The position numbers and the translations under genes were made by a program. The notes under the pieces were generated by a model. It was given only the letters and a program-made list of their open reading frames with translations. It had not been told where the DNA came from and did no database searches. A stretch of 64,000 nucleotides of DNA from the NCBI RefSeq assembly GCF_001640805.2, contig NC_066838.1, positions 14,345,632 to 14,409,631 on the forward strand, written 5' to 3'. Below are positions 26,190-44,000 of this stretch, piece by piece. Positions within the stretch are counted from its first letter, which is position 1. Each line of letters starts with the position of its first letter. This DNA is from Lates calcarifer (Eukaryota > Chordata > Actinopteri > Centropomidae).

Positions 26190-26415
26190 AGTGCTGCAAC
26201 GATTTTCTAGTTAAAGAAATAGTTATATTAAAGAAATTCTCTTCACAGTTTCCCAGAGCTCAGGTTGACATTCAAATATCATTTTTATCTCACTAATAGT
26301 GTAAAACCCAAATATATTCAGTTTAATGTCATAGAAAACTAAGAAAACCAGCAAATACTCACATCTCAGAAGCTCAAATAAGTGAATTTTTGCAGGATTC
26401 AATCTATTATTAAAA
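26190..26415 (+). repeat. MITE-like repeat copy
   Basis: It begins tagtgctgcaacgattttct and includes cacagtttcccagagctcag, aaacccaaatatattcagtt and atctcagaagctcaaataag. Confidence 0.55.
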
Positions 26416-28580
26416 TACTAAGAAAAACTAATACGAAATTTTCTATTGATGGATTGTTTTTTTTAAACCACGATGTTTTTTGTGGCAGAAACGTACAGGG
26501 TTTAGACAATAACGTCTTCCTTGACATGAGAACACTGAAGATGAACTGCAGTTTTCAACCAATAGCAGCACCTGAGAGCTGTAGCTGAAGTAGATGTAAA
26601 GCAACCTTTTTGTAACCATAAGGTGCTCCAGTCATTACAATGTTAGTTGGAACTGTTGGCTGGAGTTTTGTGTGATGTTTCTGAATTTGGACACACCTCT
26701 CCAAAATATGTTTTAACCTGGTAACATTTGAATCAGAGGTATGTAACCGTCATGCTTGTATGTACTGTAGCACATCAACAGGACGGCAACAACTTTTGGG
26801 CATTTGGGAACAGTTGGCCACGTAAGCTTAAAACAAAATGTGTTTACACACGTACTGTGTCTTTATAGAATGGGCTTCATGTATAGAGGGAGAGAGACCC
26901 TGGTGGGGGGAGGGATGAGGGAGAGTTGTGTGTTTTGAGGAAAAGGGTGAGCAGGGATTGAAAGTGGGTGAGACATTCCTCATGGCTTATGTCCTCCCAC
27001 ATTTTTTACACGTCAGACGGGATTGTGTGTGAGCATTCATCGACCCATTATTAATCACCATGTGGAATGCATTTTTCTCCTCCGACCTATCAGTGTGTCA
27101 ATACCTGTACAGCTAACATTCAGTGAATATTTATCTTTGACAACTTTTTGTTTGTGCGTCACCTGTAAGTATCGAGTTTATATTTAACAGGAGGAATCCC
27201 GGCAGAGCTGCTTGTGTCATTTTCCAAGGAAAATGGAGTATGTATTTGTTTGTGTGTGTGGTCAGATATAAATCTGTTGAGCAGCTGTAATCCTGCCACT
27301 TCATCTCCTTGTAATTCTATATTTACCTTCCTCTGTATTTATTCAGTGACTTCAAGCAATATATCTAAAAAAAAAATCAGGGATGTGGTATCCTCTTCCC
27401 TTTGCATTTGACCTAATATGGAAAAAATATGCTGCTTAAATTTTTTTCCCCACATATGTTGGACTTGAAACTGAAACCTCAGTCACCCATGTATGTATCC
27501 GGATCTTTTATTCACTACAGTATAGAGGCACAACTTCCACTGATTAGTTTTGACTGTTCTTTTCACACTGGCTTTAGAGCAGTTTCTCCCTGTCTGTCAG
27601 ACTTGGCCACAAACCCCAGTATTGGACTGCTAGTGGTCTTTCAGGTTGTTGTATTCTGAGTTCCCCACCACAGTCTTACACTGCATCTATACATGAGGTG
27701 TAGTTGATATCTACAATACAATCAGGGAAGTCTAGTTAACAAATCCACAAGTTTGAAGTCTTATCAGATATTGTGTTTGCATGTATTTGACTGATCACTG
27801 GTGACTTGTTGGATGATTATTGTTATGGGCTGACAAAATTGCAGACTGGGTCAAATTTATTGGTGGACAACCCTGCAGTTTTTGGCGGGCCCCCTGTGTT
27901 GGCACCTCTTTTTTAAAAATAGAAATATAAATAAGGCTGCCCGTAAAGAGAGAAGTGTCATTCTGTCATTGTTGGTGGCAGGAGGGTGGGACAGCTTCCC
28001 ACGCATGAACAAAATACTTAAGTACAAGCTGTCAACAATCAGCAGCATTTAAAAGGTGTGGTCCACCTGCAGCGTGTTACGGAATCATAAGCAGAGTGCC
28101 TTTTAAAAATGTCTCAAAGCAGAGCTGATTGCATTGCTTGCTCCTTCACATGTCATTAATTGTAACAGCTGTCTGTTATTACAAAATAAACAGCAGCTTC
28201 ACATGTGCTTCACCCACTCACAACACTGTGCAGTTCCACTCTTTCAACAGAGCACAGTGGGTTTTTGTTACACACTCAGATCAAACCAAGAAAAAATTGA
28301 AAATGCACTGGGCCTTAAGATAAACCAGCATGGATCCATCAATAAGAACTTGGATCAGCTCAAGGCATCTGGTTGTGGTTGTCAAAATGCTGAATATCAG
28401 TGATCATAATGTAAAATATGTACAGTTGTTGTGTAGATGCCTGTTAGTTTTGATCTTTTGAACCTTTGAGTGCACTCAGCATTTAGATAAGTCTGATATC
28501 ATAAAGTAATAATCTCCCTTTGAGCTCCAAGTTGGACTTTATGTTGAGAACATTTCATCATTCTGGTCCTGTTACTGAGG

Positions 28581-28581
<1 letters not shown>

Positions 28582-28650
<69 letters not shown>
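28582..28650 (+). repeat. A17 followed by (CA)n
   Basis: An A homopolymer joined directly to about 26 CA units. The (GT)n at 29084 is its complement about 430 bases away. Confidence 0.95.
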
Positions 28651-28651
<1 letters not shown>

Positions 28652-29081
28652 TGGACTGGTGCAAGCTTGCGTGACATTCAATAATAGGAGTTTTATGGCT
28701 TGTACAATCAAATGGGTCACTACATGGTGGGTTGGTGTAAATACCTTGAGTTTGCTGATCCATGTGATTAGAAGCAGGTTGATACATCAAGAGGAGTAAG
28801 AAGTTTCTGTCTCTGTCTTAACCTCCTGGAGGTCACTGGTTTTGCGCTATTGTTACCCCCCACCCCACCCCCACCATGTCTGATGAACAGACTGGCTAAT
28901 GTGTTACTACTGCAGGTGTGACTCAAACCCTGCCCGAGAGATCAGCCTCTGTGCTGCATGTGCTAGGAATGAGAACTTTGTCCTTTGCTACCATACGCAG
29001 GGACTAACATTATGCAAGACAGGATCATTCATCCTCAGACACGTGTGAACACACAGTGTCCTGCAGCTATACGACCTGGCT

Positions 29082-29083
<2 letters not shown>

Positions 29084-29164
<81 letters not shown>
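29084..29164 (+). repeat. (GT)n microsatellite, about 40 units
   Basis: The longest dinucleotide GT run in the window, with Z-DNA-forming potential. Confidence 0.95.
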
Positions 29165-29168
<4 letters not shown>

Positions 29169-32019
29169 TTCTGTATGTCTCTGCTTGTATACTCTGGTTC
29201 AGCACTCAGACTATGACTTAAATGCATTTTTGCTTTCCCATTGTTCTTTCTAACACTGAAATCTATTAAGCTGTATTGTCATTTCACTGCCATGGTGACT
29301 TTCATTTCTGGTGCTAAGAGTAGTACAATTTCAGTACCACACATTTTAATTATTTATGAGTCTATTTCAACTGTTTTTTTTCTCTTAAAATTATTTCCCC
29401 CAATGTCAACAGAAGCCTACTTACCACAACATAAAATCCAGGGCACACTTAATTATTGATTGTTGAATATAGCACAAAGTAGAGTGTCATAATACCACAG
29501 CAAATGGCGGAACAATGAATACAGGCACTGTAAGATTATATTCTTAGCTGCATTTCATTTGCTTTTAATGAGCTTAATGTAGTGTTTTTAAGATAATTAA
29601 TAATATTGAAATATGACCTTTGGGTGTCATTAAACTCACTTGAAGGCCAAGGATGAAAGTGTCTTAACGTGATATCTGTAATATTCACATAAAATAGTAT
29701 AACCTCAGCCCTGTTAAGTGTGTGTCTGCTCTTACTTATCCTCACTCACACTTATGCTGTGCCTTAGCTGATGTTCTTGTCAGAGCGAACAGAGAAATCT
29801 CACACTGAGTCCAGAGCTGTCTGACTTAAAGAGAAGGAAGAGGAGGGACCGGTGGTGTTCACCTCTTCCTCTGCACTAATAAAGCTTATTTGAACTGACC
29901 TGAGGGGAGAAATTCTCAAAGAATGAGGGGGGAATGACTAAATGGGTGGATTCCAGTTATCTTTCCCATTGCTCATTTTCTCTCCTTCCTTACTCACTAC
30001 CATTCATGTCCTACCAGGAAAGGAAGGGAGAAAGGTTAATGAGAACAGAATTGACATTGGGGAAACCCACAGAACACATTAAGCACCTCCAGATCAGAAC
30101 AGCACCTTTGCTTGAAAACGGAGCATGTCGGGTTAAAACTACCAGTTATTATAACTGAGGATTTATTGCAGCTTTGTATGAGGAAAGTCTGTTCTCTTTG
30201 CTCAAAAGCTTTCGACTGTGTGCTACCTGCAGGAAGTGTTAACTGTGCAGAAAGAGTATACAAATCGAAAGTTATATAATACTTAAATAATAAGTATAAA
30301 TGAAACCTCAACGCCTAAACCAGTTTCACTGGTCTACAGTTGCCAACCAAATAGCCAGCTATTGTCTACACTGTCTGGTACATTTTTCTTACACCTTAAT
30401 GTCACATTGTGTCAGAGACTGAGTCTAGTGGCGCCATTATGCTTCTTTGGACGAGCTTGTCTCATGATCAGACAGCTTTGGAAACCCCCTCCCTCCCAAA
30501 CTTTCCAACGTCAGAACTGAGGGGGGTCATGTCGAACAATTTCTGTAACCATTCACATCTGCTTCACACCGTTTTGGACGTGAATCGGAGTTTGAGGTTT
30601 TTTATTTTAGCTTATTTTTTTCAGTTCTTGACATCTGTCACTTTTCACATCAAGAGCTGCGGCTGAACAGCTAACTGAAATATTATTGAAAACACAAAAT
30701 GGCCAAGTGCAGTATCCAAATCACAGGAGCTGCAATTAAGACACAGTTTAAAAAATTTAAATGTGTCACAACATACTATAACAAATGAAGCATTGTGTGT
30801 GAGAAGCCCCAACCTACAAATCTTGTTCTCCCGATGTAAGGGAACATGCTTGTTTGGTACAGGCAAACTGTCAATTTGTAGATTAATTGACTGGTCTCTT
30901 AGATTTGAAGTCTTATTTCATTTATTTGAAATATAAGCGAGAGAGTTCTCCAAAGTATACCTTTATTTCATGTGTCAGTAATGCAGTGGTTAGATTCTGA
31001 TACAACACTAATTTTATGGAAGATGCTAATTGTATCATTACTTACACTTTGAATGAATATTATGCAACCATGTATTGTCTGAATATCTTATCAGTGTTTA
31101 AGTCAGTCATTTCATGCCACATTGTACGCAGAACGCATCACACGCTGTCTTATTAGGGAAGAAGTCCTTGGAGTCCCTGTTCTCGTCCTTGCACTGGCAC
31201 AGTGTGCTCACACTCACAGGCACATTAATGCAAAGGAAAGGGGCCATTATCCCCACTAAGCGCCATGTGCTGCCACTGTCACAGCGGGCAGCATGCTGCG
31301 AGAGCGATTGTCGTCAATAAGCCGCATTATTTCATCACAGTACAAGATCTGCAGGACTAGCCCCATTTTCTGAGGCTTTCTGGGGCTTCACTGTAGCTAC
31401 CAGTCACGTGTGCGTGTATTTCTCTGTGTGTATGTGTGCGTGTGTGTGTCTTCCCCTCTGGCAGTGACAGTATGATGTATGGAGTAGCAGCAGCCTGCTA
31501 TCACAGAGAACAGGTGGCTCTCTCCAGAGAGAAACTGACAGCACACTGGCCCGATTTAATGTGTGTGTGTGTTTGTTGGGGGGGGGGCAAACTGAACAAT
31601 TGTCTTTTTTACTCTTGTGGTGAAAATGGTAGGTGGTGTTACAGTGAGTGAAGGTAAATCTCAGCATCCCGCACAGGCTGAGAGAATCAAATGAAGACTC
31701 ATGTACAGATGTACATTTCATTCTTTAACACACAGGAACACCTGGGTCTTCTTAGTTATCTTTAGGGCTCATTGTCTGTTTTCTAACAAAGCTGGAGAAA
31801 GTACTGCATAATGTATCCCTCAGGCTCTTCCTAAATAAAATGGTTTGTTTTGGTCACTCTGCATAGATAAGCCACCATGCAGGCTGTAAGAATTTAATTG
31901 GATTCAATGCAGTTTTTATGAAGATTTTGTATCAACAGGGCCTTTCTGTTCCACCCTCAACCCCTTTCAGAAGAAACAATAAATTCAGCAAAATTCTGTT
32001 TACCATCCCTTTACACACA

Positions 32020-32450
32020 ATTTACATTTACATTACATTTATATTTGCTCATTTGGCAGATGCTTTAATCCAAAGCGACTTCTAAGTGACAGACAACACT
32101 AAAGCTTCAGTGCAGTAGGAGACCTTGAATTAAGTATTAAGTAGTAAATCTGTTTAATAAGGCAATGTGCAAGGGGATCAGTTAAAGAAGTGCACTGAAA
32201 GTACATAGTAAGTGCTAGTTAAGGTGTTAGAGGTGTTAGGAGAGGAGCAGAGATGAGTCTTCAAGAGATTCCTGAAGATACAGAGGGATGTTCCTGCACT
32301 GATAGCATTTGGGAGGTTGTTCCACTATCTGGGAACCACAGTCGAAAACAGTCTGAGATTGCTTTGTGTGCAGGGATGGCAATGCCAAACAATGTTCCTT
32401 GGAACTCAGTGGCCGAGAAGGAGCATAAGCTTTTATGACTGAGTTCAAGT
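32020..32450 (+). repeat. Dispersed teleost repeat (aatccaaagcgactt type), copy 1
   Basis: It contains ggcagatgctttaatccaaa followed by gcgacttctaagtgacagac, then gatgagtcttcaagagattc and ggaggttgttccactatctg. These blocks recur in a very common teleost repeat; the family is not assigned here. It lies in the presumed rhoC intron. Confidence 0.65.
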
Positions 32451-32594
32451 AAAATTCCCTTTTAAAGACATCACAACTACTACATTTGTTGAGTACAAGT
32501 ACTTTAATATATGCTCGGATTTGTTGCTGTCTTAGGGAACTTTCTTCATATTACTCAACAGGAGATGTCATATTACTTAATGGCTCCTTGAACC

Positions 32595-32618
32595 TTTTTT
32601 TTTTTTTTTTTTTTTTTT
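32595..32618 (+). repeat. Poly-T run
   Basis: Homopolymer of 24; the counterpart near 53294-53315 is shorter. Confidence 0.9.
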
Positions 32619-33876
32619 GAAAAACAGTACATATCGTCACCTTTTAAGTTAATATGGCGAACTTGTTCTCTAACAGTTGCCTGTTTACACAACCAGCAGC
32701 CACCAAGCAGTGTTCATTTGGAGTCATGTTTATGTCTCATTACTAATTACAAATCCAATATTTACCCTGTTTTTAGGTCTTATTTTGGTCTCCACCAGCT
32801 CCTGAGGGAAATATTAGACTCCTGCAGCAGCTACATGCACCATTATTTTCACCTGCTAGTTGCTGATTTTATCTGCTGTTTGGTAATGAGCAGGTAGTGC
32901 ACAGTGGGTTTACAGAGCTGCCTGCTGCTGCCTAAAATGATATGTGAGTGAAACAAAACAGTAAAACTGTGGGCCCCAAAACAATGAGCTGAAAGATGCT
33001 ATAAAGCTGTGGGGAGCTGCAGAGTCAGGTGATAATTTTCTGTGGGTTCATTTCAAGCAACACCTTTCCATGCAAATAGTCATATGATCCAATCATTCTT
33101 GATACAAGGATATTGATGTAAAACTGCTGTATTTCTCCACTATTCACCAACAGGGATTTGGACACTGCATATGTGTATGATGGCAGATGTTCAGATCTTT
33201 GGGGATAAAAGGCCCGTGCTGGTCCAGGTAGTCAGAGATCTGTGGAGGCTGATGCTGGTGGCAGGCAGCCAGGACATTGTCTCATCACCTACTGCCTTCT
33301 CTCCATTATTGTCAGCTTGTGGGAGATGGCTATTGATCCGTGTGTATTTGTGTGTGGGGCTGTATCTCCCCGGCAAGCTACATTTTCACTCGGATATACA
33401 CACCTTTCAGGATTACAAGCAAAGAGAAAGGGAGACAAATGTGCACAATACAGAGGTGTCAGACACACCCAGTAAGAGCTGTAAATCACATCGCCTCAGG
33501 GGTGTAGAAGTGACCCATTAAAGATTGTTTTTAATGCGACTGTATGTCCAAGGCCATGCATGTGCAGCAGCATGTTGAGCACTGAGCTCTCCTCCCGCTC
33601 CCTTCCCTCCCACTGCTTTTCCAGAGCCCTCAGCCCAACTCTGTTTTTCACCTCACACACAGGACGCAGCCCAGGAAAGGGAAGAGGGTGCGGCTCTAAA
33701 ACAGAGTTCGATCTCTTTTTCCCCCCCTCATTTTCACTCTATTTCTAGTTGCTTTTTTTTCACCTCCCTCCGTCTGTTTGAAAAAGCTTAACTCTCACCA
33801 GTTTTACTGGCTGTTCATTCTCACAAGTCTCAAACTTTTAACACAAAGACTAATCAAAGTGTATTCTTTTTTGTAG

Positions 33877-38359
<4,483 letters not shown>

Positions 38360-39420
38360 GGAGGTGGAGTTTGTTGGCCAATCAGCACCTGAGGGAGGAC
38401 TCCCCGCCATACACAGAGCAAAGTTAGAGAAACCTTAAATCAATGGCTTCCGTGGACTATACTTACTTCACAGATGCAGATATGCCACAGGCAAATATGA
38501 AAGACTGACACACCTGTTTAAAAGCAAAACAAATCAGCCTTTAAAAAAAAAAAAAAAACTATCTTCTCTGCTACTCACACAGTTAGTTTTTGTTTGTTTG
38601 CTGTTTTGTTTTCCCTCCACCAGCACACCGACCTGTTTGTGTGAAGGACCTGCCCCTCCCACCTCCTGTATGTATGAATGAATGTTTGTATTTATATGTG
38701 CATATACTTTACAAATATATCATAAGTCTGCTTCTGTGTTATGATTGTTTACAGAGAAGGGTCTTTTAGTTCACACGCTCTCTGACTCTTTCTCTCAGTT
38801 CATGGCTGCACGTTGCAGACAGTTTTAGTTTTGCTTTAATAGCATGGAACCCCTGCTTCTCTTGAACCCACACGTACCACTCCGTCTCCTTTTATGCATC
38901 AGCTTCAGTCACCATCCTTCATCTATTTGCTGTACCACTATTAATTTTACACCCCGGAAAGTCCTATTCCACCGAGTGCTGTGTCAGCAGAGCTCTGTTT
39001 CCCTCAGCTCCTGACATAAAGGACTTAATTTAGAGCCTGTTCACACTGTATTAATCCGCTGAAACCTACAGAAACCGAAGCAGCAGCGACTATTTGTGTG
39101 GAGAGATGTTGAGACTACACCTTGGTCCATCTCTCTCCTCCATGGCGATAGCTTAAACTGGCACTGGAGACAGTAGCCTATTGTCATGGACACAATACTC
39201 GCAGTCACGCTCACACTGGCTCTGACAGACGTCACCAACGCCATCCCCCAAACAAGCTCTGCCTCCTGTCTGAACTCTGGACTGTTTCAGATCCAGTATA
39301 CAGTCATGATCTATCACTGAGGACGAGTGCATACTGTATACAGCCATATTAATATAACGACAGATTATAGGCCTATTCTGCATATAAAAGTTTTAATAAA
39401 ATACCCAGCTTGATTGACAG
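38360..39420 (+). other. rhoc: rhoC 3' UTR
   Basis: The AATAAA at 39395-39400 after the TGA is a likely polyadenylation signal, giving a 3' UTR of about 1.05 kb. A second AATAAA at 40243-40248 could give a longer form. An A17-type run lies near 38,543-38,559. Confidence 0.5.
39395..39400 (+). terminator. rhoc: Polyadenylation signal AATAAA (rhoC, proximal)
   Basis: The canonical hexamer lies in gttttaataaaataccc, about 1.04 kb after the rhoC stop codon. The matching hexamer in the second copy is at 60048-60053. Confidence 0.5.
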
Positions 39421-40242
39421 CTCAGACTGTGTCATTATCAGCGTGCTATCACCTCAGTTTTGCTCACCGGGTCAGTAACTCTTCACATTTTGAAATTGGG
39501 GCCTTGCTGGTGTGTAATAGCCCTTTATTTGACACTACAGGGACATTCCTTGAAATGTGATTGAACAAATGAGGATTTCTAAGTAAGTGCGTAGCAAGTG
39601 TCCAGTCAAAGTTTTTCTCTTGTGCAGCCCTCGAAGAAATTCGAAAAGGTCGTAGCCAACTGTATAAACACAGGGTGTGCATGTGTCTGGGAACAATCAC
39701 GGTGTCTTTGGGCTCAAAACTGAAACGTTAAATCACTGTTTGACATTTTTACACCAATCTTATTAACTGGAGATTTGAACAAGAATTGGCAGCAGAACTG
39801 AAATGAAAGTACAAAACTGCAGTAGTTTTCTCCACTAGGTGACGTCATCATTAAACCACCTCATTTCCCTATAGGCAGCCCCATGATACAGTTAAAGTCA
39901 ACCTATTAGAGGCAGCATGACAGGTTGTTGTTAGTACTGTACTGTATACACCGTATCCAGCCCTGCCCAGAAAAAGCAGTGAACACACCGTGCACACAGG
40001 TGTCCGAAATGGTCTCACGTTGATTTTTACCACCATCATAAGCTACAACTCTGGTGATCTTTCTTTTATCCATAACATTCGGATCCTTAGAGATCAGAAT
40101 GTTGCAGGCTTGGGCTAATTCCTGGACAGTGCCTCTACGTCTCTAATGTCAAACACCATAGTTCAAGAGAAAATGTTGATTGTGATGGCGCTTTACTAAC
40201 AGGAGTGGGATGTGTTGAATGTCTGGATGAGACAAACGTGTT

Positions 40243-40248
40243 AATAAA
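40243..40248 (+). terminator. rhoc: Possible distal polyadenylation signal of rhoC
   Basis: The canonical AATAAA in cgtgttaataaagtat is 1.9 kb after the rhoC stop. Use of this site would bring the rhoC transcript to within about 170 bases of the likely end of mov10. Confidence 0.3.
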
Positions 40249-40410
40249 GTATTTTTGAAATACTACGTAACCTTAACTGCTTTGGTTTTGTCCTGAAATT
40301 GACAGTTTTAGAAATGCTATTAATACTATTAATGCATTCAAATTCATATTTTGATACTTATGTCTGACATTTCCAAGAACTGTACAAGTGATGCTGGATG
40401 TTATCATCAG

Positions 40411-40416
40411 TTTATT
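40411..40416 (-). terminator. mov10: Likely polyadenylation signal of mov10
   Basis: Plus-strand tttatt reads AATAAA on the minus strand, about 570 bases after the mov10 stop codon. It is the nearest canonical signal I saw on that strand. Confidence 0.4.
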
Positions 40417-40988
40417 GAAAATCACACTTAAAATTTCCAAAAGATATCACAGTGTCTTACATTTGTGTTTTTCTAACTTCATCCAAACTATTTGTATCTT
40501 TGGTTTGACACTGAGTGCACTTTTAGCTTCATTTTTTTAAATTCAGAAAATATCAAACTGTTCAAAATTGGCAATACACATTTTTTAGGTGCCTGAGCCA
40601 GGCATTGTTGGTTGGTAAAAATTCATCTTAAAAAACAATATATATTGATTTAAAATTTAGATTAAAGTCGAGGTTGTACAATTAAACCACACCAAAAGTG
40701 GTGTTAGTGCAGCTCACTGAGGTAGCCAAGGACTGCCCTAAACATGAATCACCTCTCTGTCCTTTATGGTCATTGGTCAAGTTTCTGTAGTCCCCTGTGA
40801 ATACTGGCTGTGTCACACCTTTTAATGTGGACAGATGCCATTGAGCCCTTTCAGGAGAATTTGAATACAAATGTCAAAATCTTTTTATGAACCTTTTGTT
40901 ACAGGTATCTGGTAAAGCAATATATCCAACTAAAAGCAAAATGAATCCCTTCAAGTGATAAAGACGGCAGTTTGGACTCTCCTTTTGT

Positions 40989-41050
40989 TCAAAGGTCGTT
41001 CCTCCACTCAGGTTCTTGGTGCTGCTGAACGTCACTCTCCGCGGTCTCCA
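40989..41050 (-). CDS. mov10: mov10 last coding exon
   Basis: After the acceptor caccgtcag the exon encodes [19 protein letters not shown] and stops at TGA (plus strand 40989-40991). The EPEWRN ending is a MOV10 signature. Confidence 0.9.
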
Positions 41051-44000
41051 CTGACGGTGAAAAGATTCACAGAAACAAAGAAAGACGAACAGTTTCAACA
41101 TCGACTCAAAATGTTCATTTTGAGGGAGATGCTGATGAAAATTAAGATAAACAGTGTGTGTGTCACCTTGAACATTAATCGCGATGAAAAGAGCAGCGAG
41201 TCTGGCCACCACGTCCTCGTCTTCCTCTGCAAGAATGCCAGTGAAATGAATGCCATCGTAGCCTCCCTCATCGCTACAGTACTTGATGAAGCTGCAGACG
41301 GGAAGGAGGGGAATTTAGAATTAAATGTTAACATTGATCTACTGTTAGTATGCTGTGACAGCAGAAAGCAGGAGTGACCATGTGACAACGTACTGTGCCC
41401 AGGTAGGATCCGTGTTCAAAACTCTGGGGTTTCCCACCACAATCAGCAGGGCTTTGGCTCGAGTCACAGCCACATTGAATCTCTGGAGAAGCAAAGAATG
41501 TGTCAGAGTAATGTTTTGTATGTACGTACACAGAGTGTGTGCGTGTATTTGTGGCCGGTACCTTCTCATTCTTTACAAAACCCAGGCTGAACTTTTTGTC
41601 AATCTCTGCGTAGTTGGGGCTGCTCCGAACTGTAGACACCAGGATGACTCTCCTCTCCTGACCTTGGAACTCCTCCACCGACCCAACCTGACAAACACGT
41701 ATATTAACTTAACACACAGCTTATTCTGTGTGTTTTGCGTTGTTTTAGTGTGAAATATTTTGTTACCTTAAGAGCATTCATGTCCTTCAATTTCAAGTCT
41801 TTCCCAACTTTTTCCAGGGCCTTACGGATTTTCAGCACCTAAATGACAAAAAAAACGCCAGCTTTGGAATCTACATAAATCACAGTTTTCTACTTCAGTG
41901 TGTGCGGATTAGAACTCGGACTTGTCAACTGAACTGAATGAATTCAGACCTGTTTCCTGTAGGGGGCGATGATGCCTATGTCTTTGGGTGAGATGCTGCC
42001 CAGGCCCTTCTTGCTGTGTGTCTGCAGCAGTTTTGTCACATAGCCCATCAGCACCTCCACCTCTGCTCTGTTGAAGAAAGAAGGACTGCTGGCCTCACGC
42101 TCGTCAAGACCAGTGACCCCATGGAAGATCAACGGGAATCCCTGAAAGATGCGTGAGAAATATGTCAAAGAAACATGTTTTTGTGCTCTTATATCTAATT
42201 CTTAATAGAAATTATTTTTGAATATATCTGTGTTGCTGTGGAGTAAACTTAAAGGTGGAATTAGGGAAAATAAACAACCTGTCTTCATTCTCTTTATCAA
42301 TATTAGGGTTATCTGTGTTTTGAAGCACAGGTATTTTGCATATTGACTAATCTAAGAAATCAGTTTTCTACTGTCACCTCATCCTCAGTGAAGAAATGGA
42401 AACGAATTTGACTTTTCTGTCTCATACACATTGAACACAGTAGTTCATAGTCAGAAAATTTAAATTTTGTATTTCCCCTTTTTTTGTTCTTCACCAGATA
42501 AAATCATTAACTGAATCACAACGAAAATCCTCTCAAATAGGAGAAAACAGCATCAAAATGTTAATATTAGTTGTCTGACATTCAATTAATGATATGAAAC
42601 AAATAGAGGCAGCGAAAGAGCAGAGAAAGTGTAACCAGCGAATGTTTTGGTATTTTTGCCTATAAAATTACGATTCATTTGCTTTCAGTTAACAAACCTA
42701 TTAATCAACTGTTTCAGCTCTAAAATTAATGTGAAATGGCTACATTATATTTTGAGTAATACAGTCTTTAGGTGCAGGTATAGCAGTCATCACTTTTCAT
42801 GTTTTGATTTCTATATGATCAGTTTGTTTCCACGTGCAGTGTGCAGTATGTGTGAATCATTACCCTCTGTTTGAGGTATTGCCAGTTGCAGTAGGAGTTG
42901 CGTAGTATTTCATCTGCATGACACTGTAGCTCTCCATCATAGAAGAGCTCATTGGGAATCTTCAGAATGGCAGGATGGGACCTGAAAAGGACCAACAGAA
43001 ATGAAAGTAGATTAGAAGATGCATTCTGGAGAATGAAATACTTAACTTCTGTCAAGCAGTAACCTACAACTGTCTCCTTTATCACACCTGTAGTTGCGCA
43101 GTAGTTTGGTGACATAACGATTGTTGAATACGTCATTGTCTTTCTGGTACAGAGAGAAATCATTCATCATGCGCTCCAAGAGGGAAACTCCTGCAGACAA
43201 CAGAATCAGGACACAACACACATAAGTAGGTCAAAAGTATGTTTTAAAGTTTAAGTCTGAATGAAAAAAACAACTGAACTATGAATCCTTACCCATCCCG
43301 TATTTCAGCGCAAAAGGTGATCTGAGAATGGGTCCGAGCTGCTTGGGGTCTCCAGCCAGAACGACCTGACCAGTCTCTGCGTGGAGCAGCCCTTTATATC
43401 ACAGGTACCAAAAATCAATCAACACATAAAGCAAGCTCAGCACAATTACAGAAAATATGCTGCTCTTTGTCGTCTCTACCTGCCAATGGGACTAAACATT
43501 CGGTCTCCACAGCATGTCCTGCCTCGTCCACAAACACGTGAGTGAAATGTCCTGCAGGAATGCCTCCCGTAACCAGCCTACAGAGATCAGAGACATGATA
43601 CATGGTAGCAAACTTACTCCCACACAAGTTTACGTGTGAGTTGATTGTTAGTAGTTTGGATGACAGAGAATATACAGTAAACAGGATGCAAATACTGCTG
43701 TGTGCAACAGTGATATGCTTCTTTTTTAGTGTCATGCAGGTGAGAAAACTGCAATGTGATTCAGTCAATACCTTCCAGCTGTTAACAGGGTGGTGACCAT
43801 GATCCTATACTCCATCAGCTCCTCTTTAGGAGGAAAAGTGTAACACTCCCCTACCAGGTTAGAGCATGCCTGTGAAAGTAACACAATGTCCGTGTACACA
43901 AACCACAGAGACTAGAATACATCAGTATTCTAGTAACATGCAAAGCTCAAGCAAGTGCAGCAGTGCCACAGAAAGACATCGAGCAGATGTTTCTGATTCA

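Larger units (their letters stand above)
20561..33876 (+). other. Presumed first intron of rhoC, repeat-rich, no exon seen
   Basis: About 13.3 kb without a recognisable coding exon. It holds MITE-like repeat copies, (GA)n, (CA)n and (GT)n tracts, a dispersed teleost repeat near 32,020-32,450 and a poly-T run. Its 3' part, from 30741 onward, is repeated after the N gap. A purine-rich stretch at 24,730-24,880 could hold an alternative 5' exon, but nothing decisive shows this. Confidence 0.4.

Noticed and set aside
40955..41377. 140-codon + strand frame at the mov10 3' end
   Set aside because: Antisense to the last two mov10 exons; identical in both copies because the sequence is duplicated.
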